Part shown: in pieces, positions 42,404-50,470 of the stretch
Layout: each line of letters starts with the position of its first letter
Position numbering within the stretch: the first letter of the stretch is position 1
Source: Mesonia ostreae
Lineage (GTDB): Bacteria > Bacteroidota > Bacteroidia > Flavobacteriales > Flavobacteriaceae
Direction: 5' to 3'
Assembly (NCBI RefSeq): GCF_031845265.1
Contig: NZ_JAVRBG010000001.1
Location: 1-64,000 of the forward strand
DNA: 64,000 bases
Position numbers and translations under genes: made by a program
Notes under the pieces: generated by a model
Seen by the model: only the letters and a program-made list of their open reading frames with translations
The model's database searches: none
Told to the model about the DNA's origin: nothing

Positions 42404-43081
42404 ATGAAAAAAGTATTTTTAAATGCGATGTTAGTTGCTTTTATAGGAATTACGAGTGTTTCTTGTAAAAATGAACCTAAGAATGAAACTAAAGCCAATG
42501 AAGCGGAAGAAGTAGCAGTAGCTGCAGATGATGCTCAAGTTTTTATGATTGATGCCAATAACTCAAAAATTGAGTGGAAAGGTGCTAAACCAGGAGGAGA
42601 GCATACGGGAACTATTGCTGTTAAGGACGGTAAATTTTCTACGATGGGAGAAAAATTAGAAAGTGGTTCTATTGTTATTGATATGGAAAGTATTACCGTA
42701 ACAGATTTGGAAGGTCAAGACAAAATGGATCTTGAAGGTCATTTAAAAGGTACTGCGGAAGGAAAAGAAGATCATTTCTTTAACGTTGCAGAACATCCTG
42801 TTGCTAAGTTTGAAATCACCAATTTAATGGAAAAAGATGGAAAAACTTGGTTGTCTGGAAATTTAGTAATGAAAGGTAATTCTAAAAATGTAGATATTCC
42901 TGTAAATTATTCTATGAAGGATGATGGAGAAAAATTAATGATAGAAAGCGAACCTTTTACAATTGATAGAACACAATGGAAAGTGAATTACGGATCTAAA
43001 TCTGTGTTTGACGATTTAAAAGAAAAATACATCAACGATAAAATTGAAATTAAATTTATGGTTGAAGCTAAAAAAGCTTAA
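42404..43081 (+). CDS. YceI family lipoprotein
   Basis: A 225-residue protein. The signal MKKVFLNAMLVAFIGITSVSC has a lipobox with Cys at residue 21, then an acidic linker. The mature part is a YceI lipocalin-like domain: IDANNSKIEWKGAKP, EGHLKGT and FNVAEHPVAKFEIT fit the family. YceI proteins bind isoprenoid-type lipids in the periplasm. Transcribed alone with its own promoter and terminator. Confidence 0.9.
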   Translation: MKKVFLNAMLVAFIGITSVSCKNEPKNETKANEAEEVAVAADDAQVFMIDANNSKIEWKGAKPGGEHTGTIAVKDGKFSTMGEKLESGSIVIDMESITVTDLEGQDKMDLEGHLKGTAEGKEDHFFNVAEHPVAKFEITNLMEKDGKTWLSGNLVMKGNSKNVDIPVNYSMKDDGEKLMIESEPFTIDRTQWKVNYGSKSVFDDLKEKYINDKIEIKFMVEAKKA

Positions 43082-43100
43082 TTCATTTTAATCCTATAGG

Positions 43101-43135
43101 AAAAGCCACAATTTTTAAAATTGTGGCTTTTTTTT
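43101..43135 (+). terminator. terminator between yceI-like gene and convergent oxidoreductase
   Basis: Stem AAAAGCCACAATTTT / AAAATTGTGGCTTTT with a 1-nt loop and T-run. The stop codon of the convergent gene lies inside the T-run. Confidence 0.92.
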
Positions 43136-44039
43136 ATTTTAGAATGTCTTTTAATGCAGGAAGAATGTGACTGTAATGGTATTTAAACCCGTGAGCATCT
43201 ATTTTTTGATTGCTCACCAATTGACTAGCCAGTACTATTGTTGCCATCTCTCCTAAAATTAATTTGAGCATAAACGCTGGTACATTGGGCATCCATAAAT
43301 TCTTGTTCAGTACTTTGGCAATACTATTGGTAAGCTTTTTATTAGTAACTGGATTAGGAGCAACGCCGTTATATACACCCTCTAAGTCTTTTTCTAAAGC
43401 AAAAAGAAATATTCTGGCGAGGTCTTCAATATGTATCCAAGACTGCCATTGCTTTCCACTTCCTAAGGGAGAACCAAAACCATTTTCTATAGGCTCTTTC
43501 ATTTTCTGTAGAGCACCTCCACCTTCGCCTAAAACTACTCCAATTCTAATTTTGGCAACCTCTATTCCCAATTTTTGAAATTTATTTACCGCTCGCTCCC
43601 ATTCAATAACCACATTTCCTAAGAAATTATCGGCTACGTTGGGACTGTCCTCGTGGTAAAGCTTGGTCAAACTGTCTGGATAAATCCCAATGGCACTTGC
43701 AGAAACGATTTGTGTGACTTTATTTTCTTTTTTATCCAATAAGTTATAAAGTACATTAGCGCATTCTACCCTACTATCTATGATGGCTTTCTTTTGTTCA
43801 TCTGTCCACCGTTCTGCAACACTAGCGCCCACAAGATTAATAATCTTATCTACACCTTCTATGCAGTTTTCATCAATTTTATTTTCCTTAGGATTCCAAT
43901 AGAATCCTTTATAGTTTTGGGAATTTTCTATCTTCTCCTTACTTGTAGTAAGGTAATATACTTCTATACGTTTCTCTAAGCAAAGCTTTGTGATGGAGGA
44001 TCCTATTAATCCTGTCGCACCGGTTATTAATACCCTCAT
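43134..44039 (-). CDS. TIGR01777 family SDR oxidoreductase
   Basis: A 301-residue extended-SDR protein of the TIGR01777 (YfcH) type. The nucleotide-binding GATGLIGSSI is at 6-15. The middle VSASAIGIYPD and WERAV match the family, and the C-terminus has GVAPNPVTNKKL. It is probably an NAD(P)-dependent epimerase-like enzyme of unknown substrate. Single gene, upstream of mnmD on the same strand but with 89 bp between them. Confidence 0.92.
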   Translation of the reverse strand: MRVLITGATGLIGSSITKLCLEKRIEVYYLTTSKEKIENSQNYKGFYWNPKENKIDENCIEGVDKIINLVGASVAERWTDEQKKAIIDSRVECANVLYNLLDKKENKVTQIVSASAIGIYPDSLTKLYHEDSPNVADNFLGNVVIEWERAVNKFQKLGIEVAKIRIGVVLGEGGGALQKMKEPIENGFGSPLGSGKQWQSWIHIEDLARIFLFALEKDLEGVYNGVAPNPVTNKKLTNSIAKVLNKNLWMPNVPAFMLKLILGEMATIVLASQLVSNQKIDAHGFKYHYSHILPALKDILK

Positions 44040-44128
44040 GTTTTTTATTGGAAAGTAGTCATTTACAAGCGTGACCTACCCAGGTTTAATACAGCTTTAA
44101 CAACCAAAAATTAAACTTTATGATTAAA

Positions 44129-44803
44129 TTATAAATTCCCTTTCGTTGCGCGCAGCATTTCTCTTTTTCCTGGAGGACCTTCGAGTCTTTCTACTGTATA
44201 ACCAACTTCTTGCAAAGCACGCCTTACGCTTCCTTTAGCCGAATAGGTAACTAGAATTCCGTTTTCTTTTAATGCTTCATACATTTTTTGAAACATAGCT
44301 ACATCCCATAATTCGGGTTGTACTCTGGCACCAAAAGCATCAAAATAAATAAGATCAAATTCGTTTCTATTCTCAATCTCATCAAACATTTTTTCTTGCT
44401 TGATCAATTGAAATTGATCGTGAACTTCAAAATTCTCTTCCCAGTCTCCCTCATGAATATTTTGAAAATACACTTCCGCGGAAGCGTGATCTAAAGCAGT
44501 AGCATAATTAAGCTGCGACATCTCTTGTAAAGAAACAGGATAACCTTCTACCCCGCAATACTCCACATTTCTATCTTGATTTTTTGCTTCTAGACTGGTG
44601 ATGAGTGCGTTTAAACCGGTACCAAATCCTATTTCTAGAATTTTAATAGGAGAAATCTCTTTGGGGAAGTGATTAAATCCTGTTTTAATAAATACATGAT
44701 AAGCTTCTTGAATAGCGCCGTGTTTGGAATGATATTGCTCATTCCATTCGGGTATATGGATGGTTGTAGAACCATCTGCGGTAGTCATTATCTCTCTTTT
44801 CAA
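44129..44803 (-). CDS. mnmD: tRNA methyltransferase MnmD
   Basis: A 224-residue DUF752 SAM methyltransferase. LEIGFGTGLNALIT (about 53-66) binds SAM and FDLIYFDAFGARVQPELWD (about 148-166) is the MnmC-type catalytic segment. It completes mnm5s2U34 in tRNA. In E. coli this is the N-terminal half of MnmC; here it stands alone, as in other Bacteroidota. The palindrome TTCCGCGGAA lies in this gene and encodes part of HASAEV. Confidence 0.9.
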   Translation of the reverse strand: MKREIMTTADGSTTIHIPEWNEQYHSKHGAIQEAYHVFIKTGFNHFPKEISPIKILEIGFGTGLNALITSLEAKNQDRNVEYCGVEGYPVSLQEMSQLNYATALDHASAEVYFQNIHEGDWEENFEVHDQFQLIKQEKMFDEIENRNEFDLIYFDAFGARVQPELWDVAMFQKMYEALKENGILVTYSAKGSVRRALQEVGYTVERLEGPPGKREMLRATKGNL

Positions 44804-44806
44804 AAC

Positions 44807-45244
44807 TTAACGGATAAGCAATTTCTTAATTCTTGGTATGGGTCCCGTGCATTTTATTTGATGGCAACTAATACACATATTGATAGCCTTGTTGTAGTTT
44901 TCTTTTTGCTGAAGGCTATCGCCAATTAAATTCTCCTCATATTCTACGTACAGTTTTGCCTTTCTTTCATATTCGGCATCGCGGTCTGTACTATCTGTCA
45001 TTCTTGCGTAAAAAAGCTTTGACAAATCGTAGTGTAGAGAATCTACTTTTTTGCCTGCTTGGATTTCACCTTTTATACGCTGGTGATCTACGTACATATT
45101 TTCCATAAAAGCAGCCATTTCAGACATTTGATATAGCTGAAAAGGCTCCTCTTTCTTAATTATATCCTTTTCTTTTTTGTCCTCCGTCTTGTTATTACAA
45201 GCAATCAAACTACTTAAGAAAACAAAGTAGAATATTTTCTTCAT
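44807..45244 (-). CDS. lipoprotein with single CxxCH heme motif
   Basis: A 145-residue protein. The signal MKKIFYFVFLSSLIAC has a lipobox with Cys at 16. Near the C-terminus CISCHQ (about 124-129) is a covalent heme-c motif with no clear distal methionine nearby, and the sequence ends PRIKKLLIR. It may be a mono-heme periplasmic protein or a cytochrome-like relic. It lies 2 bp after the DUF4920 gene and 3 bp before mnmD, so the three form one run. Confidence 0.75.
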   Translation of the reverse strand: MKKIFYFVFLSSLIACNNKTEDKKEKDIIKKEEPFQLYQMSEMAAFMENMYVDHQRIKGEIQAGKKVDSLHYDLSKLFYARMTDSTDRDAEYERKAKLYVEYEENLIGDSLQQKENYNKAINMCISCHQIKCTGPIPRIKKLLIR

Positions 45245-45246
45245 GA

Positions 45247-45789
45247 TTACTCTTGCGTGGGCTCTTCCATTAAAACTCCGGTTGCCATAAAAGCATATTC
45301 TGTTTTAGACTCTGTAATTGCCGCTATTTCTTCTTTAGATTTGCCAGCATCTTTTGCGTAATGTCTCAATTCATCTACAGAAGTTTCGGTTACAAAAGCT
45401 TTACCTTCTAGAATAGTTTCTCTTTCTTCAGCATTTAATGGTACAAAAAAACTGTAGTCTTTAAAACGAACAAAAGAAGTTAAAGAATCATCTAATTTTA
45501 CAGACATCCAACATCCTTTTTTCTTACAAACCTTCTCTACCTCTGTCTTAAACTTCACGTCTAGGGTGTCTCCAGTTTTCATAGAAGTAAATTTCTCTTT
45601 CATTTCTGAAGCTGAAATCACACCTTCCTTATCTATTTTTTCTCCGAAACTGGCATAAGAAATATCTGCACTTGCAATAATTTCTTTTTGCTTCTCATCT
45701 TGCATTTCATTGGAAGCATCCTTTTTCTTAGTATTGTCTTGGCAAGCTATAAGAGCCAAGGCGCTGAACATTAAAACTAATTTTTTCAT
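45247..45789 (-). CDS. DUF4920 family lipoprotein
   Basis: A 180-residue lipoprotein (MKKLVLMFSALALIAC, Cys 16). The DUF4920 domain has VCKKKGCWMSV (about 88-98) and SFFVPLNAEERE. The two Cys in that motif may bind metal or form a disulfide. The family is common in Bacteroidota and unassigned. First gene of the run to mnmD. Confidence 0.88.
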   Translation of the reverse strand: MKKLVLMFSALALIACQDNTKKKDASNEMQDEKQKEIIASADISYASFGEKIDKEGVISASEMKEKFTSMKTGDTLDVKFKTEVEKVCKKKGCWMSVKLDDSLTSFVRFKDYSFFVPLNAEERETILEGKAFVTETSVDELRHYAKDAGKSKEEIAAITESKTEYAFMATGVLMEEPTQE

Positions 45790-45868
45790 AATTTAAACCC
45801 TTATCAATGATTTGTTTATATTTGCGAAATTAAGAAATACATTAGTTTTTCTTATGTCTTTATTTTAA

Positions 45869-45876
45869 TACTTTTG
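45869..45876 (+). promoter_or_regulatory. -7 box of ilvE
   Basis: TACTTTTG matches TAnnTTTG. It ends 20 bp before the ATG at 45897. A second candidate, TATATTTG, is at 45817-45824. Confidence 0.45.
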
Positions 45877-45896
45877 TAAAAATTAAATAATATTTC

Positions 45897-46970
45897 ATGA
45901 ATACTCCACAAAAAGGCCTTGATATTACTAAGGCTAAGTCATCCCGTTTAGACCAAGTAGATTTTGATAATTTAGTTTTTGGTAAGTCTTACGCAGATCA
46001 TATGATGATTTGTGATTACAAAGATGGAGCATGGCAAACGCCAAAAATTTTGCCTTATGGACCTATGGAAATAGAGCCTTCTTCCAAAGTTTTTCATTAC
46101 GGACAAGCAGTTTTTGAGGGCATGAAGGCTTTTAAAGATGACGATGATAAAGTATGGCTTTTTAGACCTGAAGATAATTTTGAACGCATCAATATTTCTT
46201 CTAAGCGTATGGCTATTCCTGAGTTTCCTAAAGATTATTTTTTTAATTCTTTAGAAACTTTGTTAGATTTGGATCAAGAGTGGGTAAAGAAAGGAGAGGG
46301 TAACTCGCTATATATTCGTCCGTTTGCGATTGGAACAGAATATGGAGTTTCGGCTTCTCCCTCTAACGAATATAGGTTTATGATTATTTGCTGTCCTGCG
46401 AAAGCTTATTATGCTACGCCAGTAAAAGTTTTAATATCTGATCATTATAGTAGATCTGCCGACGGAGGTGTAGGTTATGCAAAAGCTGCTGGAAATTACG
46501 GTGCTTCTTTCTACCCAACTAATTTGGCTAAAGAAAAAGGTTATCAACAAGTAATTTGGACCGATGCTAATACGCACGAATATTTAGAAGAAGCAGGAAC
46601 TATGAATGTTTTTTTTAGAATTGGTGATACATTAATTACCGCTCCTACCAGTGATCGTATTCTAGATGGGGTTACCCGTAAAAGCATTATTCAATTAGCG
46701 AAACATGAAGGAATTGATGTGGAGGTTAGAAAAATAAAAGTGAGTGAAATTGTAGAGGCTGCTAAAAATGGAAGTCTTAAAGAGATTTTTGGAACAGGAA
46801 CCGCAGCGACCATCGCTCAGATTTCTGGTTTTGAACAAGACGGCACTTTTTATGACCTTCCAGAAGTAGAAGATGCTTACAATGTAAAGCTAAAAAAGAA
46901 ACTTCAGGATATTCAAGCCAATAAGGCAGAAGATCCTTTTAATTGGCGCTATGCCGTTAAGACTTCATAA
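45897..46970 (+). CDS. ilvE: branched-chain amino acid aminotransferase
   Basis: A 357-residue PLP class IV transaminase of the long (group II) type. The catalytic lysine lies in GYAKAAGNYGASF (about 193-205). EYLEEAGTMNVFF and TAPTSDRILDGVTRKSI are family signatures. It makes or degrades Val, Leu and Ile. The stop codon is followed within 6 bp by a terminator hairpin. Confidence 0.96.
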   Translation: MNTPQKGLDITKAKSSRLDQVDFDNLVFGKSYADHMMICDYKDGAWQTPKILPYGPMEIEPSSKVFHYGQAVFEGMKAFKDDDDKVWLFRPEDNFERINISSKRMAIPEFPKDYFFNSLETLLDLDQEWVKKGEGNSLYIRPFAIGTEYGVSASPSNEYRFMIICCPAKAYYATPVKVLISDHYSRSADGGVGYAKAAGNYGASFYPTNLAKEKGYQQVIWTDANTHEYLEEAGTMNVFFRIGDTLITAPTSDRILDGVTRKSIIQLAKHEGIDVEVRKIKVSEIVEAAKNGSLKEIFGTGTAATIAQISGFEQDGTFYDLPEVEDAYNVKLKKKLQDIQANKAEDPFNWRYAVKTS

Positions 46971-46975
46971 TATCT

Positions 46976-47006
46976 AAAGCGCTGTAATTACGGCGCTTTT
47001 TTTTTC
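46976..47006 (+). terminator. terminator of ilvE
   Basis: AAAGCGC ... GCGCTTT, extended by GTAATTAC in the loop, followed by nine T. Confidence 0.9.
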
Positions 47007-47254
47007 TGTAAAAACGCGTTCTAGATTCAGTTTGAACCAGTGGAGTGCTTTTTTATAATTTTTCATCGTTCCAAAATATGGGTTTCCCTGAGTCAGCTTT
47101 CCTGTTTCAGATTGATACTCTTACTATTTTTCCTTCAGTAGAATTTAACATGTGAAGTAATTAAATCTTCCAAATGCTTCGTGAAATTATTTTACCGCAT
47201 CAATTCTTTCCTTCATAAGTTTTATAGTCTTAATTTTGCATAAAAATTATCTGT

Positions 47255-47440
47255 ATGTTTTCCCAAGGACAACTTTTTTTTGCGGGCTTTTTTGTCGTAG
47301 CTTTTGTTATTATTATAATAATTAGCTATCGTAAAGATTTAAAATTACATAAAAAATACTATAAAGGCAGCCTATTCGTTCTCTTGGGCTTTCTGATTTT
47401 TATTGGGTTTTTATTTGTGGTTAAAAAATTCTTGCAATAA
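47255..47440 (+). CDS. small two-helix membrane protein
   Basis: A 61-residue protein with two helices (about 7-25 and 39-57) separated by a basic loop (YRKDLKLHKKYYKG). A TAATTTTG -7 box at 47231-47238 precedes it closely. I know of no named family, but the layout is typical of a conserved flavobacterial hypothetical. It leads the run to the cyclase. Confidence 0.65.
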   Translation: MFSQGQLFFAGFFVVAFVIIIIISYRKDLKLHKKYYKGSLFVLLGFLIFIGFLFVVKKFLQ

Positions 47441-47497
47441 GTTCATTTTTCTTTTTTAAAATAAGAATTATGTATCTTCGTAAGCCTAACCAAGCTA

Positions 47498-48247
47498 ATG
47501 AAAGCAACTATACTATTAGATCAAAAAGAAATTCATGTTAACCTTAATGAGCCTATAGATATTTCTTTAAGGCTTAGCGCCGAAGAAAATAATCCTACGG
47601 CTTGGTATTTGGATGCCCCAAAAATTCAACCTGTGCAAGATGGCGATTGGATTGCGAAAGTAAGTGAAGGCGCTTCGGTTAATTTTAATAACATCGCATT
47701 TAATCCGCATGCCCACGGAACCCACACGGAATGCGTCGGACATATATCCAAAGAGTTTTATAGCATTAACGATTGTTTACAGCAGTTTTTCTTTTCGGCC
47801 AAAGTGGTTAGCTTAACGCCAGAAGCTCGTGGAGAAGATTTGGTCTTCAGCAAAAAGCAAATTGAAAAACATTTCCGTAAAGGAGAAGCAAAAGCTATTG
47901 TTATTAGAAATTTACCCAATTCAGAAAAAAAACGAAGCATGCATTACAGCCACACCAATTGGCCTTATCTTTTGGAAGAAGCGGCACTTTATTTGCGAGC
48001 TTGTGGCGTAGAGCATTTGCTGATTGATTTACCCTCTGTAGATAAAGAAAAAGACGACGGGAAGCTATTGGCACACCACGCCTTTTGGGATTATCCCAAT
48101 AACACCCGACTTAAAGCTACAATTACTGAAATGATTTATGTGCCTCCAACGGTGGAGGATGGAAATTATTTACTTAATTTACAAATCGCATCGTTTCACA
48201 ATGATGCGAGCCCAAGCAAACCGGTGTTGTACAAAATTGAATCTTAA
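47498..48247 (+). CDS. cyclase family protein (kynurenine formamidase-like)
   Basis: A 249-residue protein with the metal-binding motif NPHAHGTHTECVGH (about 68-81), the HxHxTHxD/E signature of the cyclase/formamidase family. The C-terminal part PPTVEDGNYLLNLQIASF closes the fold. Members hydrolyse N-formylkynurenine or isatin-type amides. No other kynurenine gene is near, so the substrate is open. The gene after it starts 3 bp later. Confidence 0.88.
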   Translation: MKATILLDQKEIHVNLNEPIDISLRLSAEENNPTAWYLDAPKIQPVQDGDWIAKVSEGASVNFNNIAFNPHAHGTHTECVGHISKEFYSINDCLQQFFFSAKVVSLTPEARGEDLVFSKKQIEKHFRKGEAKAIVIRNLPNSEKKRSMHYSHTNWPYLLEEAALYLRACGVEHLLIDLPSVDKEKDDGKLLAHHAFWDYPNNTRLKATITEMIYVPPTVEDGNYLLNLQIASFHNDASPSKPVLYKIES

Positions 48248-48250
48248 CTT

Positions 48251-48892
48251 ATGGAATTACTATTTATAGGCCTTGCTGCCGGAGCCATTGTTGCCTATCT
48301 CATCTACTCATTTTTTAATAAGAGTAAAAAGAAGGAAAAAGAGCAACAGCAATCTGTGGTGTTGATGGAGAAAATTAGAGCGGTTTGTAAATTTATTACG
48401 GTAGAAGGAGATTTTTCTGAAATTTACCATTACGCCAATGTAAAAGACAAATGGCTCAACTTATTTTTAGGAAGCAAAAAAGCCTTGGTGCTTATTGAAG
48501 CGAAAGCGCATATTGGATTTGATTTGACCAAAATAAAAATGAATTCTGATGTGGAAAAGAAAACTATTATTTTAAGTAATTTTCCTCTCCCCGAGCTTTT
48601 ATCTATTGAAACAGATTTTAAATACTACGATAAAAAAGAAGGCTGGGCCAACCCGTTTACTTCTTCAGATTTAACTGATATTAACCGGGAGGCTAAACAA
48701 TATATTGTAGAGAAAATCCCAAACAGCGGCTTGCTAAACGAAGCTTCTAACCAAGCTTTAGAAACCATTCAGCTTATGGAAAAACTGGTAGAAACCATCA
48801 ACTGGAAATTGGATTATTCTTCCTTAGAAATAGGAAATAACACGACAGCTCCTTTACAAGATAAGAGAAAAGATGCCATCGAAAATTTGTAA
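48251..48892 (+). CDS. DUF4230 domain protein
   Basis: A 213-residue protein with one N-terminal helix (about 3-21) and the DUF4230 region after it (KIRAVCKFITVEGDFSEIYHY, quoted in part as CKFITVEGDFSE, and LIEAKAHIGFDLTKI). The family is membrane-anchored and of unknown function, common in Bacteroidota. It lies between the cyclase and YjbR genes with gaps of 3 and 2 bp. Confidence 0.88.
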   Translation: MELLFIGLAAGAIVAYLIYSFFNKSKKKEKEQQQSVVLMEKIRAVCKFITVEGDFSEIYHYANVKDKWLNLFLGSKKALVLIEAKAHIGFDLTKIKMNSDVEKKTIILSNFPLPELLSIETDFKYYDKKEGWANPFTSSDLTDINREAKQYIVEKIPNSGLLNEASNQALETIQLMEKLVETINWKLDYSSLEIGNNTTAPLQDKRKDAIENL

Positions 48893-48894
48893 GT

Positions 48895-49275
48895 ATGGAA
48901 ATTGATGAATTAAGAGATTACTGCCTCTCCAGAAAAGCCGCTACAGAAGATTTTCCTTTTGATGAGCACATCTTGGCATTTAAAGTAAAGAACAAAGTAT
49001 TTGCTTTAACCAACCTAAAAAAATGGGAAAAAGGAGATCACAGTATTAACTTAAAATGTGATCCAGAAAAAGCCATCGGACTCCGTGAGAAATATCCTGA
49101 AGAAATTTATGGAGGTTACCATATGAACAAAAAACATTGGAACACCGTAATCCTTAACGGACCTCATTTTACAACTAAAAACATTCAAAGTTTTATTAAT
49201 CACAGCTACGAGCTCGTGGTTAGCAAGCTGACTAAAAAACAAAAAGAAGAGTTGAAGAGTCATCAATCCAATTGA
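48895..49275 (+). CDS. MmcQ/YjbR family protein
   Basis: A 126-residue CyaY-like-fold protein. The signature FPFDEHILAFKVKNKVFAL lies near 22-40 and the C-terminal stretch GGYHMNKKHWNTVILNG completes the pattern. Such proteins are called DNA-binding, with weak direct evidence. It closes the run, overlapping the convergent thioredoxin-like gene by 13 bp. Confidence 0.92.
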   Translation: MEIDELRDYCLSRKAATEDFPFDEHILAFKVKNKVFALTNLKKWEKGDHSINLKCDPEKAIGLREKYPEEIYGGYHMNKKHWNTVILNGPHFTTKNIQSFINHSYELVVSKLTKKQKEELKSHQSN

Positions 49276-49796
49276 GATTTTAATATTTGAATATGTTCAT
49301 CTAAATTTTGACTGCAATTACTTTGAACTATCAAGTTATTATTTTCATCTAAGATAAAGAAATCTGCATACCCCATAGATTTTTGATTACAGGAATCACA
49401 TAAGTTTTCTACTACTCTTTTATATTTTTTATTATTAAAAATAGCTGAGTCATCTATTATATATACAGGAATTTGATATCCCTTAAAAAATAAATAGTCT
49501 TGTAAATATTGCTTATTTTTTTTATTCCCAAAACTTACGACAAATAAATCAAGATTTGATATTTGCTCTTTATAAAAAGTATTGATAGTAGGCATCGATT
49601 CTACATTATACGGGCATCCTGTTTTAAAAAAATAAACAACTTTTAGTTTCTTTTTAGAACTAAACACTAATTGCTTAAGATCATCAATAGATAAAACATC
49701 AAAACTTAAAACAGGTTTTGTTTCAGTATTTATATTTTGTGCCTTGATATTTATAAACACTAATAATATAGCTAAAAAAAGAGTTAGTTTTTTCAT
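49263..49796 (-). CDS. exported thioredoxin-fold protein
   Basis: A 177-residue protein with a signal peptide (about 1-19) and a thioredoxin-like fold. The active-site loop reads TGCPYNVESMP (about residue 61) with Asn where the second Cys of CxxC belongs. A second pair, CDSC (about 134-137), lies later. The genes here are more AT-rich than their neighbours. It overlaps its upstream partner by 4 bp. It may be an odd, single-Cys oxidoreductase or a peroxiredoxin-like protein. Confidence 0.6.
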   Translation of the reverse strand: MKKLTLFLAILLVFINIKAQNINTETKPVLSFDVLSIDDLKQLVFSSKKKLKVVYFFKTGCPYNVESMPTINTFYKEQISNLDLFVVSFGNKKNKQYLQDYLFFKGYQIPVYIIDDSAIFNNKKYKRVVENLCDSCNQKSMGYADFFILDENNNLIVQSNCSQNLDEHIQILKSQLD

Positions 49797-50413
49797 TGAT
49801 TAGAGACTTTTAATAAATGTTCTCTTTTTTCTTTTGACATATTCCAAGAATCTTGAAAATCCATATTTAATAAAACTATATGTATATTTTCGTCTCTATC
49901 TGTTTGTTGCCTTTGCAGAACTTTATACCATTTAGAAAGTTCTTTTACACTATCTGGTTTTTTAAGAAAAAGAGCCCAGTTTAAAACAAAATAATAATCT
50001 ACTTTATCTTTTTTAACTATAGGTTCTTGAGTTTTATAATTAACCAAATTATTAAACCAATCATCTACAAGAATTGCTTTTTTAGAAGGTTTATTCTTTA
50101 TTTTCTTAAAGTTAGAAAGCTTTTTCTCTACTTCGTAAGGTTCAATACTTTCCAAATAAAGACCTTTATCATTAAAAACGTGAACTAGCGGACCTGCCAA
50201 ATAACCCTCATTATTAAATTTTATAAATGCTTCAAAATCATTAAAAACGAACACATCCTCATTTTTAAAATCTAACGCATGAGTGTTGACATATTCTTCT
50301 ATTGTTTGGCTGTTTTCAAACTTAAATCGATCTTCGTTTTGTGCATTTATATTTAAAAATGTCAGCAAAAATAAGCTAGTTACTTGCATTACTTTAATAT
50401 AATAATTCCTCAT
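49793..50413 (-). CDS. exported hypothetical protein, partner of the thioredoxin-like gene
   Basis: A 206-residue protein with an N-terminal signal (about 1-24, ending NINAQ). The remainder is hydrophilic (ALDFKNEDVFVFNDFEAFI and KKLSNFKKIKNKPSK) with no motif I recognise. It shares its composition and signal style with the following thioredoxin-like protein and overlaps it by 4 bp. Both appear to be an accessory pair set between core genes. Confidence 0.55.
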   Translation of the reverse strand: MRNYYIKVMQVTSLFLLTFLNINAQNEDRFKFENSQTIEEYVNTHALDFKNEDVFVFNDFEAFIKFNNEGYLAGPLVHVFNDKGLYLESIEPYEVEKKLSNFKKIKNKPSKKAILVDDWFNNLVNYKTQEPIVKKDKVDYYFVLNWALFLKKPDSVKELSKWYKVLQRQQTDRDENIHIVLLNMDFQDSWNMSKEKREHLLKVSNQ

Positions 50414-50470
50414 AATTCCTAATTAATTTATAAAGATACTTATTTTAGCAGAAATATTGTAAAAGCAACC

